Part shown: positions 9,985 to 19,687 of the stretch, piece by piece
Layout of the letters: every line of letters begins with the position of its first letter
How positions within the stretch are numbered: position 1 is the stretch's first letter
Origin: Comamonadaceae bacterium
Lineage (GTDB): Bacteria; Pseudomonadota; Gammaproteobacteria; Burkholderiales; Burkholderiaceae_C
Reading direction: 5' to 3'
DNA: 44,541 nucleotides
Assembly: GCA_947447615.1 (NCBI GenBank)
Contig: CANFJQ010000006.1
Location: forward strand, 1 to 44,541
Made by a program: the position numbers and the translations under genes
The notes under the pieces: model-generated
Told to the model about the DNA's origin: nothing
Seen by the model: the letters and a program-made list of their open reading frames with translations, nothing else
The model's database searches: none

Positions 9985-10104
9985 ATGCGGCAGAGCTTTC
10001 TCACCCAAGCACGCGAGGCGGTGCTGGCGCGGTACGGCAGCGCACTTTCTTCGCGCTGCGCGTGGCCGAAACAAAACCCCGCGCTGGCGCATGCAAGCCC
10101 ATGA
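9985..10104 (+). CDS. Possible 39-residue ORF coupled to the SDR gene
   Basis: An ATG ten bases after the hemB stop opens a frame of 39 codons (MRQSFLTQAREAVLARYGSA...). Its TGA overlaps the SDR start as ATGA. The first 18 residues look like a normal amphipathic helix; the rest is low-quality sequence. It may be the remnant of a longer gene, a leader peptide coupling SDR translation to hemB, or chance. It is too short for the ORF track and I recognise no family. Confidence 0.3.
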   Translation: MRQSFLTQAREAVLARYGSALSSRCAWPKQNPALAHASP

Positions 10105-10850
10105 ACGCCCCAATCATGCTAATTACCGGTGGCTCGCGCGGCATTGGCGCGGCGACCGCGCTGGCGGCAGCGCAGGCCGGCTATGCGGTGGCGGTCAATT
10201 ACCAATCCAACTCGCTGGCTGCCGACGAGGTGGTGCGCAGCATCCGCGAAAGCGGCGGCCAGGCCATAGCCTTGCAAGCCGATGTCAGCCGTGAAGACGA
10301 GGTGATGGCGATGTTTGCGCGCATAGACGCCAAGTGGGGGCCCTTGGCCGCATTGGTCAACAACGCGGGGGTGGTCGATGTCAGTTCCCGCGTCGATGGC
10401 ATGGGCGTGGCGCGGCTTTCGCGCATGCTCAACACCCATGTGCTGGGCAGCTTTGTCTGCGCCCGCGAGGCGGTTTTGCGCATGAGTACGCGCCATGGCG
10501 GCAGCGGCGGGGCCATCGTCAACCTGTCTAGCGCCGCATCCAAGCTGGGCAGCCCCGGCCAGTATGTGGACTATGCGGCCTGCAAAGGCGCAATTGACAC
10601 CTTTACCATCGGCCTGGCCAAAGAGGTGGCCGCCGAAGGAATCCGCGTCAACGCGGTGCGCCCCGGCATCATCGAAACCGACATCCATGCCAGCGGCGGC
10701 GAGCCCGACCGAGCACAGCGCCTGGCCCAGCAAGTGCCTATGCAACGGCCAGGCAGCGCGCAGGAAGTGGCCAACGCTATTGTTTGGCTGCTGAGTCCGC
10801 AAGCCAGTTACTGCACCGGCGCGCTACTGGACGTGGGGGGCGGGCGCTAA
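10101..10850 (+). CDS. Short-chain dehydrogenase/reductase
   Basis: An NAD(P)-dependent oxidoreductase of the classical SDR family, 249 residues from the ATG at 10101. It shows the Rossmann motif TGGSRGIG (9-16), NNAG (87-90), the Ser pair NLSS (141-144) and the catalytic YAACK with Tyr158 and Lys162. The C-terminal DVGGGR is also typical. A basic residue after GGS and Asn in AVNYQSNS suggest NADP(H) preference. The ORF-track start at 10062 is in the same frame but has no family resemblance. The neighbouring crotonase and GMC oxidoreductase suggest a catabolic set for a hydroxy- or oxo-acyl compound, but the substrate is unknown. Confidence 0.9.
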   Translation: MNAPIMLITGGSRGIGAATALAAAQAGYAVAVNYQSNSLAADEVVRSIRESGGQAIALQADVSREDEVMAMFARIDAKWGPLAALVNNAGVVDVSSRVDGMGVARLSRMLNTHVLGSFVCAREAVLRMSTRHGGSGGAIVNLSSAASKLGSPGQYVDYAACKGAIDTFTIGLAKEVAAEGIRVNAVRPGIIETDIHASGGEPDRAQRLAQQVPMQRPGSAQEVANAIVWLLSPQASYCTGALLDVGGGR

Positions 10851-10987
10851 GCGCACACTTGTATGCTTGGGGCCTTGCGGCCCTTTGGCCCGGACCCCAT
10901 TCCCAGATCAACAGTTCCCGATCTCGATTTCCCGACCTCAGTGCCCGACCCTGTTTACCGACCCGATTACGCAGAAAGCTTTTTTGT

Positions 10988-11773
10988 ATGGATGCCAGTG
11001 CCCTGACCAGCCCCGATTTATCTGTTGACCTACGCGGCCCGGTGCTGTGGCTGACCATTACCCGCGAAGCGCGCCGCAATGCCATGAGCCATGGCGTGTT
11101 GGCCGGTATGACAGCGGCCATCAGCGCAGCGCAAACTGAGCGCAGCGTGCGCGCCATCGTCGTCACCGGCGCCGGTGACAAAGCTTTTTGCGCTGGGGCC
11201 GATCTGCAAAACGCACAAGCCTTCACCACCGATTACTCCGAACCGCTAGGCCATTTGGCGCAGCTCTTGCGCGTAGCCAAAGCCAGTTATGTGCCACTGG
11301 TGGCGCGCGTCAACGGCGCGTGTATGGCCGGAGGCATGGGCCTCTTGTCCATGTGCGATATGGCGGTGGCCGCAGAGCATGCGGTCTTTGGTTTGCCCGA
11401 GGTAAAGGTGGGCGTCTTCCCCGCCCAGGTGCTCAGCGTTTTGCAACACCTGATTCCGCGCCGCACGCTGGTGGAAATGTGCATTACCGGCGAGCCCATT
11501 AGCAGCCTGCAAGCCTTGGAGTTTGGCCTGGTCAATTACATCGACCGCGATGTCGATGCCAAGCTGCAATGGTTGCTGGAACGCCTGCTGGACAAGTCGC
11601 CCGCAGCGGTACGGCGCGGGCTGTACATGATGAAGAAAATGGAGGCCATGGCCTTTGAAGAGTCCATGGCTTTTACCGAAAGCCAGATTGCACTCTTTAC
11701 GCTAACCGAGGACGCACGCGAGGGCCAACTGGCGTTTCAGGAAAAGCGCAAACCCCAATGGAGCGGCAAGTAA
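10988..11773 (+). CDS. Enoyl-CoA hydratase/isomerase family protein (LiuC-like)
   Basis: A crotonase-superfamily enzyme of 261 residues from the ATG at 10988. It has the CoA oxyanion-hole segments FCAGADL and NGACMAGGMG. The first catalytic Glu of standard enoyl-CoA hydratases (GGGCE) is Gly here (GGMGLLSMCD), while the second Glu is kept (LPEVKVG). This pattern is shared with methylglutaconyl-CoA hydratases (LiuC/AUH) and AtuE-like enzymes rather than FadB-type hydratases. No liu or atu carboxylase genes lie nearby, so the pathway is open. The ORF-track extension to 10784 overlaps the SDR gene and is not supported. Confidence 0.85.
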   Translation: MDASALTSPDLSVDLRGPVLWLTITREARRNAMSHGVLAGMTAAISAAQTERSVRAIVVTGAGDKAFCAGADLQNAQAFTTDYSEPLGHLAQLLRVAKASYVPLVARVNGACMAGGMGLLSMCDMAVAAEHAVFGLPEVKVGVFPAQVLSVLQHLIPRRTLVEMCITGEPISSLQALEFGLVNYIDRDVDAKLQWLLERLLDKSPAAVRRGLYMMKKMEAMAFEESMAFTESQIALFTLTEDAREGQLAFQEKRKPQWSGK

Positions 11774-11813
11774 GTCTGCTGTGGCAGGCTGACAGCGCTC
11801 GCCCACACACCAC

Positions 11814-13523
11814 ATGAACGACACCACTTTTGACTACATCATCATCGGCGCAGGAACCGCCGGTTGCCTGCTGGCCAATCGCCTGAGCGCCGACGCCTCC
11901 AAGCGCGTGCTGCTAATCGAAGCCGGGCGGCGCGACGATTACCACTGGATTCATATCCCGGTAGGCTATTTGTATTGCATCGGCAACCCGCGCACCGACT
12001 GGTTATTCAAAACCGAGGCCGAGACCGGGCTCAATGGCCGCAGCCTGATTTACCCGCGCGGCAAAACCCTAGGCGGTTGCAGCAGCATCAACGGCATGAT
12101 TTATATGCGCGGCCAGGCCCGCGATTACGCGCGCTGGGCCGATGTGACGGGCGAGTCGCAATGGAGCTGGGACAACAGTCTGCCCTATTTCCAATTGCAC
12201 GAAGACCACTACAAAGGCGCCAACGCTTTGCACGGCGCGCGCGGCACAGCACCCGCGCTGATGCAAGACGCGGATACCCCCTACCGCGCGCTGCTACGCC
12301 ACCACAATGCTGGCGGCGAGTGGCGCGTGGATAAACAACGTTTGCGCTGGGAGGTGCTGGAAGCTTTTTCGCAGGCAGCGGTGCAAGCGGGCATCCCGGC
12401 GACCGAGGACTTCAACCGGGGCGACAACGAGGGTGTGGGCTTTTTTGAAGTCAACCAAAAAAACGGCTGGCGCTGGAATACCGCCAAGGCCTTTTTGCGC
12501 CCCACGTGCTATGCGCGACCCAACTTCGAACTCTGGACCGGCGCGCAGGCGAGCGAACTGGTGCTGGAAAACCACCCCGGCACCGCCAAGCCTTTGCGCT
12601 GCACCGGCGTGAAGGTGTGGAACGGGCGGGAAATGGTGACCGCGCATGCAATGCGAGAAGTGATTTTGAGCGCCGGTTCGGTCGCCTCGCCGCAGTTGTT
12701 GCAACTCTCGGGTATTGGTCCGGCTGCGCTGCTGCAATCCAAGAACATCGCGCTGCGGCTAGACCTGCCGGGCGTAGGCGCCAATTTGCAAGACCATTTG
12801 CAAATCCGTACGGTGTTCAAAGTGAAAAATACGCCTACGCTCAACACCATTGCCTCCAGCCTGTGGGGCAAGGCGCGTATCGGCTTGGAATACGTGCTCA
12901 AGCGCACCGGGCCCATGAGCATGGCGCCCAGCCAGTTGGGCGCATTCACGCGCAGCGACCCGCAGCAGCCTTACCCGAATATCCAGTACCACGTGCAGCC
13001 GCTCAGCCTGGATGCCTTTGGCTCGCCGCTGCACACCTTCAATGCCATGACCGCCAGCGTGTGCAACCTTAACCCAACGAGCCGGGGCACGATCAACATC
13101 CGCACCCCCGACTTTCGCGATGCGCCAGCGATTGCGCCCAATTACCTGAGCACGGATACCGACCGCAAAGTGGCCGCCGATTCACTACGGGTAACGCGGC
13201 GCATCATGGCGCAAAGCGCGATGCAAGCATTTGCGCCCGAGGAATACAAACCCGGCGTGCAATACCAAAGCGACGAAGAACTCGCCAAGCTGGCTGGCGA
13301 CATTGCCAGCACGATTTTTCACCCCGTGGGCACCACCAAAATGGGCCGCGCCGACGATCCCATGGCGGTGGTGGACCCACGCCTAAAAGTGCGTGGCGTG
13401 GCGGGGCTGCGCGTGGTCGATGCGGGCGTGATGCCCTTTATCACCAGCGGCAACACCAATTCGCCCACCCTGATGATTGCTGAGAAAGCCGCCCAATGGA
13501 TTGCCGAGGATGGCCAGGACTAG
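11814..13523 (+). CDS. GMC-family FAD-dependent oxidoreductase
   Basis: A glucose-methanol-choline family flavoprotein of 569 residues. It contains the N-terminal FAD motif GAGTAGCLLANRLS (12-25), GMC signature 1 RGKTLGGCSSINGMIYMRG, signature 2 GSVASPQLLQLSGIGP, and the C-terminal catalytic region with HPVGTTKMG and the SGNTNSPT loop (His and Asn pair). It lacks a signal peptide and is therefore cytoplasmic. Annotation pipelines often call such proteins choline dehydrogenase, but no BetB neighbour exists here. With SDR and crotonase upstream, oxidation of an alcohol intermediate is more plausible. It is the last gene of the hemB-side plus-strand run. Confidence 0.92.
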   Translation: MNDTTFDYIIIGAGTAGCLLANRLSADASKRVLLIEAGRRDDYHWIHIPVGYLYCIGNPRTDWLFKTEAETGLNGRSLIYPRGKTLGGCSSINGMIYMRGQARDYARWADVTGESQWSWDNSLPYFQLHEDHYKGANALHGARGTAPALMQDADTPYRALLRHHNAGGEWRVDKQRLRWEVLEAFSQAAVQAGIPATEDFNRGDNEGVGFFEVNQKNGWRWNTAKAFLRPTCYARPNFELWTGAQASELVLENHPGTAKPLRCTGVKVWNGREMVTAHAMREVILSAGSVASPQLLQLSGIGPAALLQSKNIALRLDLPGVGANLQDHLQIRTVFKVKNTPTLNTIASSLWGKARIGLEYVLKRTGPMSMAPSQLGAFTRSDPQQPYPNIQYHVQPLSLDAFGSPLHTFNAMTASVCNLNPTSRGTINIRTPDFRDAPAIAPNYLSTDTDRKVAADSLRVTRRIMAQSAMQAFAPEEYKPGVQYQSDEELAKLAGDIASTIFHPVGTTKMGRADDPMAVVDPRLKVRGVAGLRVVDAGVMPFITSGNTNSPTLMIAEKAAQWIAEDGQD

Positions 13524-13583
13524 GGGAAATACGCAAGGGTAAGTCCTGATGTTGATCCGGCGCGGCGGCGCTACAGTGCGCGG

Positions 13584-13733
13584 GTGCCTCGATACAGGCC
13601 ACACTTCGAAAAGCGAAGGGCAGCCCACCAGGCCGCGAGCGATTCCGAGGAGACCATAAGACCCTGGCCTAGCCAAGGTTGACACACCTCTCCATGAGGC
13701 AAAAAGCACCAACCTTGTTGGTGCTTTTTTTTT
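13584..13733 (+). ncRNA. Candidate structured RNA or leader upstream of the TauE-family gene
   Basis: The 339-bp gap between the GMC and TauE genes holds a foldable stretch. UGCCUC (13585-13590) can pair with GAGGCA (13696-13701) as a closing helix. Inside are CUUCG-AAAAG-CGAAG (13604-13618) and CCAGG/CCUGG (13628-13632 with 13663-13667). CAAGGUUG (13674-13681) is perfectly complementary to CAACCUUG (13710-13717), which spans the arm and loop of the terminator that follows, so terminator and antiterminator exclude each other. A TACAGT box (13572-13577) would start transcription at about 13584. I recognise no known riboswitch class. It may be a cis-acting attenuator or a free sRNA. Confidence 0.5.
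13701..13733 (+). terminator. Strong intrinsic terminator upstream of the TauE-family gene
   Basis: A 13-bp perfect stem AAAAAGCACCAAC-CTT-GTTGGTGCTTTTT (13701-13729) is followed by a T run that reaches 13733. It ends transcription on the plus strand, from GMC or from the candidate leader RNA. The A-rich start of the stem makes it weakly bidirectional. Confidence 0.88.
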
Positions 13734-13862
13734 GCGTTTTTTTGCCTTGTCACTGCATCTGCGATCCAGTTGCAAACCTCTACACTTGGCAGGCTTTGGC
13801 GCAGTGGATGCCCAAGGCATTGGCTCCCGCGACACCTGACTTCTTTCTATACCCCATTCCCC

Positions 13863-14621
13863 ATGGAATTGCTACTTGTTTGCGCCGCTTCGCTTTTAGC
13901 GGGATTTGTCGATTCCATTGTCGGAGGCGGCGGACTCATACTGATCCCTAGTTTGTTTGCCCTATTTCCGGCGGCAGCACCCGCCACCTTGTTTGGCACC
14001 AACAAAGGCGCGTCCATTTGGGGCACGGGATTGGCGACGGTGCAGTACAGCCGCCGCGTCACCATGCCTTGGCGCGCACTACTGCCCGCTGCGGTAGCCG
14101 CCTTGTTTGCCGCCTTTGCCGGTGCCTGGCTGGTGACGGTAGTCTCGCCGGCTTTGTTGCGCAAAGTTTTGCCGGGTCTTTTGGTGTTGCTGCTGGCTTA
14201 TACGCTGGCAAAAAAAGATTTAGGCCAGGCGCACGCGCCGCGATTTGAAGGCCGCCGCGAGATGCTGGTGCTTGCCGCCATTGGCGCGCTGGTGGGTTTT
14301 TACGATGGGTTCTTCGGGCCGGGGACCGGCAGCTTTTTTGTGTTCTTGCTGGTGCGTGTGGCCGGGTACGACTTTTTGCATGCCTCGGCCAGCGCCAAGT
14401 TGCTCAATACCGCCAGCAACCTAGCGGCCCTGGTTTTGTTCGCTTGGACCGGCCATGTGTGGTGGCACCTGGTGTTGGCCATGGCCTTGTCCAATATGGT
14501 GGGCAGCTTGGCTGGTACGCATCTAGCGCTCAAACACGGCACTGGCTTTGTGCGCATCGTGTTTATGGTGGTGGTGGCGGCCTTGATCGCTAAAACCTCG
14601 TGGGATGCGTTTCTGGCTTGA
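13863..14621 (+). CDS. TauE/SafE-family (TSUP) membrane permease
   Basis: A polytopic inner-membrane protein of 252 residues from the ATG at 13863, the family length. Its N-terminal segment ends in GFVDSIVGGGGLILIPSL, and GFYDGFFGPGTGSFF repeats that motif at about residues 145-160, the paired half-repeat signature of TSUP (YfcA-like) transporters. Family members export sulfite, sulfoacetate or other small anions; this substrate is unknown. No Shine-Dalgarno is visible, and the in-frame upstream start at 13770 gives an uncharacteristic N-terminus. It sits downstream of a terminator and possible antiterminator, and converges on mrdA. Confidence 0.88.
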   Translation: MELLLVCAASLLAGFVDSIVGGGGLILIPSLFALFPAAAPATLFGTNKGASIWGTGLATVQYSRRVTMPWRALLPAAVAALFAAFAGAWLVTVVSPALLRKVLPGLLVLLLAYTLAKKDLGQAHAPRFEGRREMLVLAAIGALVGFYDGFFGPGTGSFFVFLLVRVAGYDFLHASASAKLLNTASNLAALVLFAWTGHVWWHLVLAMALSNMVGSLAGTHLALKHGTGFVRIVFMVVVAALIAKTSWDAFLA

Positions 14622-14648
14622 AACGGCGTGGCGTTCAGGTCTTAGCGC

Positions 14649-16628
14649 TTAAGGCTTGGCGACCAGCCCTGGCGGCTCCGCGATTTGCGAGGGCGGTGGC
14701 CAGCTGAGCTCGGCCACGGCGCGTGGCTTGCCGATGGGCGCAGTAGCCTGGCCTTTGCGCACGGCGGCCAAGTCTTCTTCATTGGGGTATTGCTGCAAGA
14801 GCCAGTAGTCAAACACACGCCGGGCAATCGGCGCGGCGGAGGCAGAACCGAAACCGGCGTTTTCCACAATCACGGCCAGGGCAATTTTCGGGTCGTCGGC
14901 TGGTGCAAAGGCGACGTAGAGCGAGTGGTCCCGTTGGTGCTCTTCCATGCGCGCGGCGTTGTATTTTTCGTTCTTGCCCAGGCTCACCGCTTGCGCGGTG
15001 CCGGTTTTGCCGCCACTTAAATAAGCGGCCCCGGCAAAGGCGCGCGCTGAGGTGCCCTCTTGCGTGACACCCACCATCGCCTGGACTATCACATTGATGT
15101 TGTCGGGCGACAGCTTTAAGTCCTCTGGAGGAGGCGCCGGGCGTTCGCTGCGCGCATGCGTACTGGCGTCTGCGGTGGCTTGCACCAGACGCGGGGTGTA
15201 CTTGATGCCCTTGTTCGCTACCGTGGCTGTGGCCTGCGCCAATTGCAACATGGTAAAGCTGTTATAGCCCTGGCCTATCCCTAGAGAAATTGTCTCTCCG
15301 GCATACCATTTTTGGTGCTCGGGTTTGCTGTAGTAGCGCCGCTTCCATTCCTGGCTAGGCAGTACGCCGCGCACTTCGCCCAGCACATCGATGCCGGTCA
15401 TCTGGCCAAAGCCCAGGGGTTTCATAAAGTCGTGCATGGTGTCCACGCCCAACTCGTTCGCTAGCGAATAAAAATAGGCGTTACTAGACTCCACAATCGC
15501 CCGGCGCATGTCCATGATGCCGCCGCGCTCGTTCTCTGGGCTGCCAAAACGATGGCCGCCAAACATGTAAAACCCGGGGTCATTGATCAGCGTAGTGGGC
15601 TTGCGTGTGCCCGTCTCCAAAGCTGCCAATGCCATAAATGGTTTGTAGGTCGAACCCGGCGGATAGGTGCCGCGCAAAGCGCGGTTAAGCAAGGGCTTGT
15701 CCGGCGATTCATTGAGCATTTGCCAGTTATCCTGATCGATGCCTTCAACGAATAAGTTCGAATCAAACGTTGGCTTACTCACAAAGGCGAGCACTTCGCC
15801 ATTTTTCGGGTTAATAGCCACCAGCGCGCCGCGCCGCTCGCCAAACATGCTCTCCACCAAGTGCTGCAATTTGATGTCGATGGTTAGCACCACGGTATCG
15901 CCCGGCGTGGCTTTACTGCTTGACAGGCGCCGCGTAGCCCGCCCGCCCGCCGATGTTTCAATATGCTCGACGCCGGTGATGCCATGCAACTGGCGCTCAA
16001 AGCTTTGCTCTACGCCTAGCTTGCCGATATATTCCGTCCCCCGGTAATTGGCCTGGTCGTCATCGTCTTCGATTTTTTCTTTCTCACTTTGGTTGATGCG
16101 CCCGATGTAGCCGATCACATGGCTGGCCAGTTCGCCATAGGGGTAGTTGCGAAACAAGCGGGCTTTGATCTCTACGCCGGGAAAGCGAAAACGCTGCGCG
16201 GCAAAGCGCGCCACTTCCACATCGGTGAGGCGGTTGCGCAAAGGCAGGGACTCAAAGGTTTTGGATTCTTCGAGTAATTTTTTGAAGCGGCGCCGGTCAC
16301 GCGGGGTGATCTCCACCACCTCGGCCAATGCGTCTATGGTCGCTTCCAAACCATTGGTTTTGGAGGGCGTGATTTCCAGGGTGTAAGCCGAATAATTGCT
16401 GGCCAGCACAATGCCGTTGCGGTCTTGTATCAGGCCCCGGTTGGGCACGATGGGCACGATAGCGGTGCGGTTGCTTTCGGCCTGCGCCAGCAAATCGTCA
16501 TGGCGCCACAGCTGCAAATACATGAGGCGCAGCAGCAGCAACACAAAGCACACCAACACCAGCACCGTGAACACAAAGATGCGCTGGCGAAAGCGTTGCA
16601 GGTCGTAATCGATATTGCGCAAGTCCAT
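14649..16628 (-). CDS. mrdA: Penicillin-binding protein 2 (elongasome transpeptidase)
   Basis: PBP2 is the class B transpeptidase of the rod-elongation machinery. It has 659 residues: a cytoplasmic start, one membrane segment (about 18-40, FVFTVLVLVCFVLLLLRLMYL), the N-terminal pedestal domain, and the transpeptidase domain. Active-site motifs are STYK (PGSTYKPF), SSN (ESSNAYFY) and KTG (SGGKTGTAQ). It is the last gene of mreB-mreC-mreD-mrdA, 12 bp after mreD. The partner glycosyltransferase gene rodA, which commonly follows mrdA in relatives, is absent. The convergent TauE-family gene ends 27 bp away. Confidence 0.97.
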   Translation of the reverse strand: MDLRNIDYDLQRFRQRIFVFTVLVLVCFVLLLLRLMYLQLWRHDDLLAQAESNRTAIVPIVPNRGLIQDRNGIVLASNYSAYTLEITPSKTNGLEATIDALAEVVEITPRDRRRFKKLLEESKTFESLPLRNRLTDVEVARFAAQRFRFPGVEIKARLFRNYPYGELASHVIGYIGRINQSEKEKIEDDDDQANYRGTEYIGKLGVEQSFERQLHGITGVEHIETSAGGRATRRLSSSKATPGDTVVLTIDIKLQHLVESMFGERRGALVAINPKNGEVLAFVSKPTFDSNLFVEGIDQDNWQMLNESPDKPLLNRALRGTYPPGSTYKPFMALAALETGTRKPTTLINDPGFYMFGGHRFGSPENERGGIMDMRRAIVESSNAYFYSLANELGVDTMHDFMKPLGFGQMTGIDVLGEVRGVLPSQEWKRRYYSKPEHQKWYAGETISLGIGQGYNSFTMLQLAQATATVANKGIKYTPRLVQATADASTHARSERPAPPPEDLKLSPDNINVIVQAMVGVTQEGTSARAFAGAAYLSGGKTGTAQAVSLGKNEKYNAARMEEHQRDHSLYVAFAPADDPKIALAVIVENAGFGSASAAPIARRVFDYWLLQQYPNEEDLAAVRKGQATAPIGKPRAVAELSWPPPSQIAEPPGLVAKP

Positions 16629-16640
16629 GGTGCGCCTTGG

Positions 16641-17171
16641 CTAGAGCGGACGGTTGTCGTCCGGGTCCGGCGCGCGGCGCTGCGGGGCCAGCAGCATCCA
16701 GCTGATCACCGGCCACAGCAAGGCCTCGCCCACCGGCGCCAACAGCACCCACCAGCCTGGAAAGTTGCCGCCAATAATGCCGTTGAGGACCAACTCCACC
16801 ATATGCACCAGCGCAAACAAGGGAAGCACTTGTAGCGTCTGCTCGGGCAAGCTAAACCAAAGTAAACGGCGGTGCACCATGATCGCAAAATAGCTGAGCA
16901 CCGTATAGGCCATGGCGTGCTGCCCCAGCAAGCCGCCTTGGTACACATCGAGCATCAAACCAAATACGAAAGCAACGGCCACGCCCACGCGCATGGTTTG
17001 GTGTACCGTCCAAAACACAAGCACGATGGACAGCATATCGGGCGCCCATGCGGCGCGGCCCCACAGCAGCATATTGCCCAGCATATTGGCGATAAAGGCG
17101 AACAGCAGGCTCACCCATAAAAACGCGGGGTTGACCGGCATGAGCAGGCGTTGGCCCGGACGCATAATCAT
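16641..17171 (-). CDS. mreD: Rod shape-determining protein MreD
   Basis: An inner-membrane elongasome component of 176 residues with about five hydrophobic segments. It includes the family pattern FGLMLDVYQGGLLGQHAMAYTVLSY at about residues 70-94. Its ATG overlaps the mreC stop as ATGA (17168-17171), so translation is coupled. MreD links MreC and PBP2 in the membrane. The C-terminus is longer and more polar than E. coli MreD, ending APDPDDNRPL. Confidence 0.93.
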   Translation of the reverse strand: MIMRPGQRLLMPVNPAFLWVSLLFAFIANMLGNMLLWGRAAWAPDMLSIVLVFWTVHQTMRVGVAVAFVFGLMLDVYQGGLLGQHAMAYTVLSYFAIMVHRRLLWFSLPEQTLQVLPLFALVHMVELVLNGIIGGNFPGWWVLLAPVGEALLWPVISWMLLAPQRRAPDPDDNRPL

Positions 17172-18088
17172 CGGCGGCCTCCGCTACGCACGGCTTTGTG
17201 CTCCGGCTCGGGCGGCGGACGCGCCACGGCGGCTTGCGCAGTGGGCAGCAGCACCAGCACATGGCGCGTGCCTGCGACCATGGCAATGGGCACGCATTCA
17301 ATACGCGCAAACACTGCCTCGGTACGTCGCTCTACTTTGTCTATCCGCGCCACCGGCAAGCCTGCGGGGTAGACACCATCGACGCCGCTGGTGGTCAGCA
17401 TATCGCCCACGGTGACATCCGCATTGGCAGCCATAAAGCGCAGCTCCAGGGCGTCGGCATTGCGGGTAGTTTCGCCATAGGCCACACCGCGCGCGCCGGT
17501 GCGCACATTGACCACGGGAATCGCATGGTCGCGGTCGGTGATCAAGGTCACTTCGCTGGACATGGGGAAAACGCGGGTTACCTGGCCTATGACGCCAAAC
17601 TCATCAATGACAGGGGAGGCCAGTTGCACGCCCTGGCTCTGCCCTTTGTCTAGCACCACTTTGCGGGTGTAGGGGTCGGCGGCGTCATACACCACTTGGG
17701 CGGCCAGCGTGCCAGGCCATTGGCGTTCCTGCAAATTCAAAATGCCACGCAATCGCTGGTTCTCCAAAACCAGTTCCTCGTTTTGCTGGGCGCGTTGGCG
17801 CTGCTCGGTCAATTGCTGGCGCAGCTGACGCAGCGTCGCTTCGTTGCTGAACATGCCGTCCATGCGGTCATTGGCCTGCTGCGATAACAGCAGCGGTTGC
17901 AACACCAGCCATTGCAGCGGATAGAGCGCGGTAGCAATACTGGCGCGCAAGGGTTGCACCATTTGAAAGCGCGCGTCGGCCACCATCAGCAAGAGTGCCA
18001 GGGCGCTGAACACCACCAGGCGTGACAGAGCCGAAGGGCCTTGGCGGAAAAACGGAGGGGGGTCTCTGCCCAGCGAAGCAAGAGCCAT
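17168..18088 (-). CDS. mreC: Rod shape-determining protein MreC
   Basis: A bitopic inner-membrane protein of 306 residues that activates PBP2 in the periplasm. One membrane segment lies at about 22-38 (LVVFSALALLLMVADA). A coiled coil follows (about 75-115, rich in Q, E, L and R), then the double beta-barrel core with VVYDAADPYTRKVVLDKG, VIDEFGVIGQV and LTTSGVDGVYPAGLPVA. It starts 15 bp after mreB and overlaps mreD. The basic, Pro-rich tail is probably disordered. Confidence 0.94.
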   Translation of the reverse strand: MALASLGRDPPPFFRQGPSALSRLVVFSALALLLMVADARFQMVQPLRASIATALYPLQWLVLQPLLLSQQANDRMDGMFSNEATLRQLRQQLTEQRQRAQQNEELVLENQRLRGILNLQERQWPGTLAAQVVYDAADPYTRKVVLDKGQSQGVQLASPVIDEFGVIGQVTRVFPMSSEVTLITDRDHAIPVVNVRTGARGVAYGETTRNADALELRFMAANADVTVGDMLTTSGVDGVYPAGLPVARIDKVERRTEAVFARIECVPIAMVAGTRHVLVLLPTAQAAVARPPPEPEHKAVRSGGRR

Positions 18089-18103
18089 CGCTGCGTCCGG
18101 CGC

Positions 18104-19219
<1,116 letters not shown>

Positions 19220-19348
19220 TCAGGCGCAAACGGCAGGGGAAAACGCCGCGCAAGCCAAAGGCAGGATAATAACCCATCGCCCCTGAAATCCCGCCTTGTG
19301 CAGGGGCCTACGCTCAGCAAACCACCCTGTAAAGACCGCTTTTTTCAC

Positions 19349-19684
19349 ATGTCCTTGACCTCCCACGATATCGACCGTCTCGCCCAGCTCTCCCGGCTGC
19401 AATTTGAGCCGCCCGCCGCCGAACGCCTGCTTGGCCAGCTCAATGGTTTTTTTGAGATCGTTGAGCAAATGCGCGCCGTGGACACAAGCGGCGTGGTGCC
19501 GATGGCGCATCCGGTCGATGCGATGCACGGTTTAACTGCTGCCATTGGCGACACCGACGCACTGGGTATGACGCTGCGTTTACGCGAAGACGTGGTGAGC
19601 GAGCACAACCAGCGCGAGGCCAACCAGCGTAGTGCGCCTGCGGTGGAGCGCGGTTTGTTTTTGGTGCCGAAAGTGATCGAGTAA
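19349..19684 (+). CDS. gatC: Asp/Glu-tRNA amidotransferase subunit C
   Basis: GatC is the small chaperone-like subunit of the GatCAB complex that converts Glu-tRNA(Gln) or Asp-tRNA(Asn) to the amidated forms. From the ATG at 19349 it has 111 residues, with the family pattern [37 protein letters not shown] and LRLREDVV. The ORF-track start is 66 codons too early. It is the first gene of gatCAB, with 3 bp to gatA. A gatCAB operon suggests the host makes Gln- and/or Asn-tRNA indirectly. Confidence 0.96.
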   Translation: MSLTSHDIDRLAQLSRLQFEPPAAERLLGQLNGFFEIVEQMRAVDTSGVVPMAHPVDAMHGLTAAIGDTDALGMTLRLREDVVSEHNQREANQRSAPAVERGLFLVPKVIE

Positions 19685-19687
19685 GCC

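Noticed and set aside
13584-13733. Identity of the TauE-upstream RNA as 6S, 4.5S SRP, TPP, SAH or fluoride class
   Set aside because: Conserved core motifs of these families that I could recall were looked for and not found.
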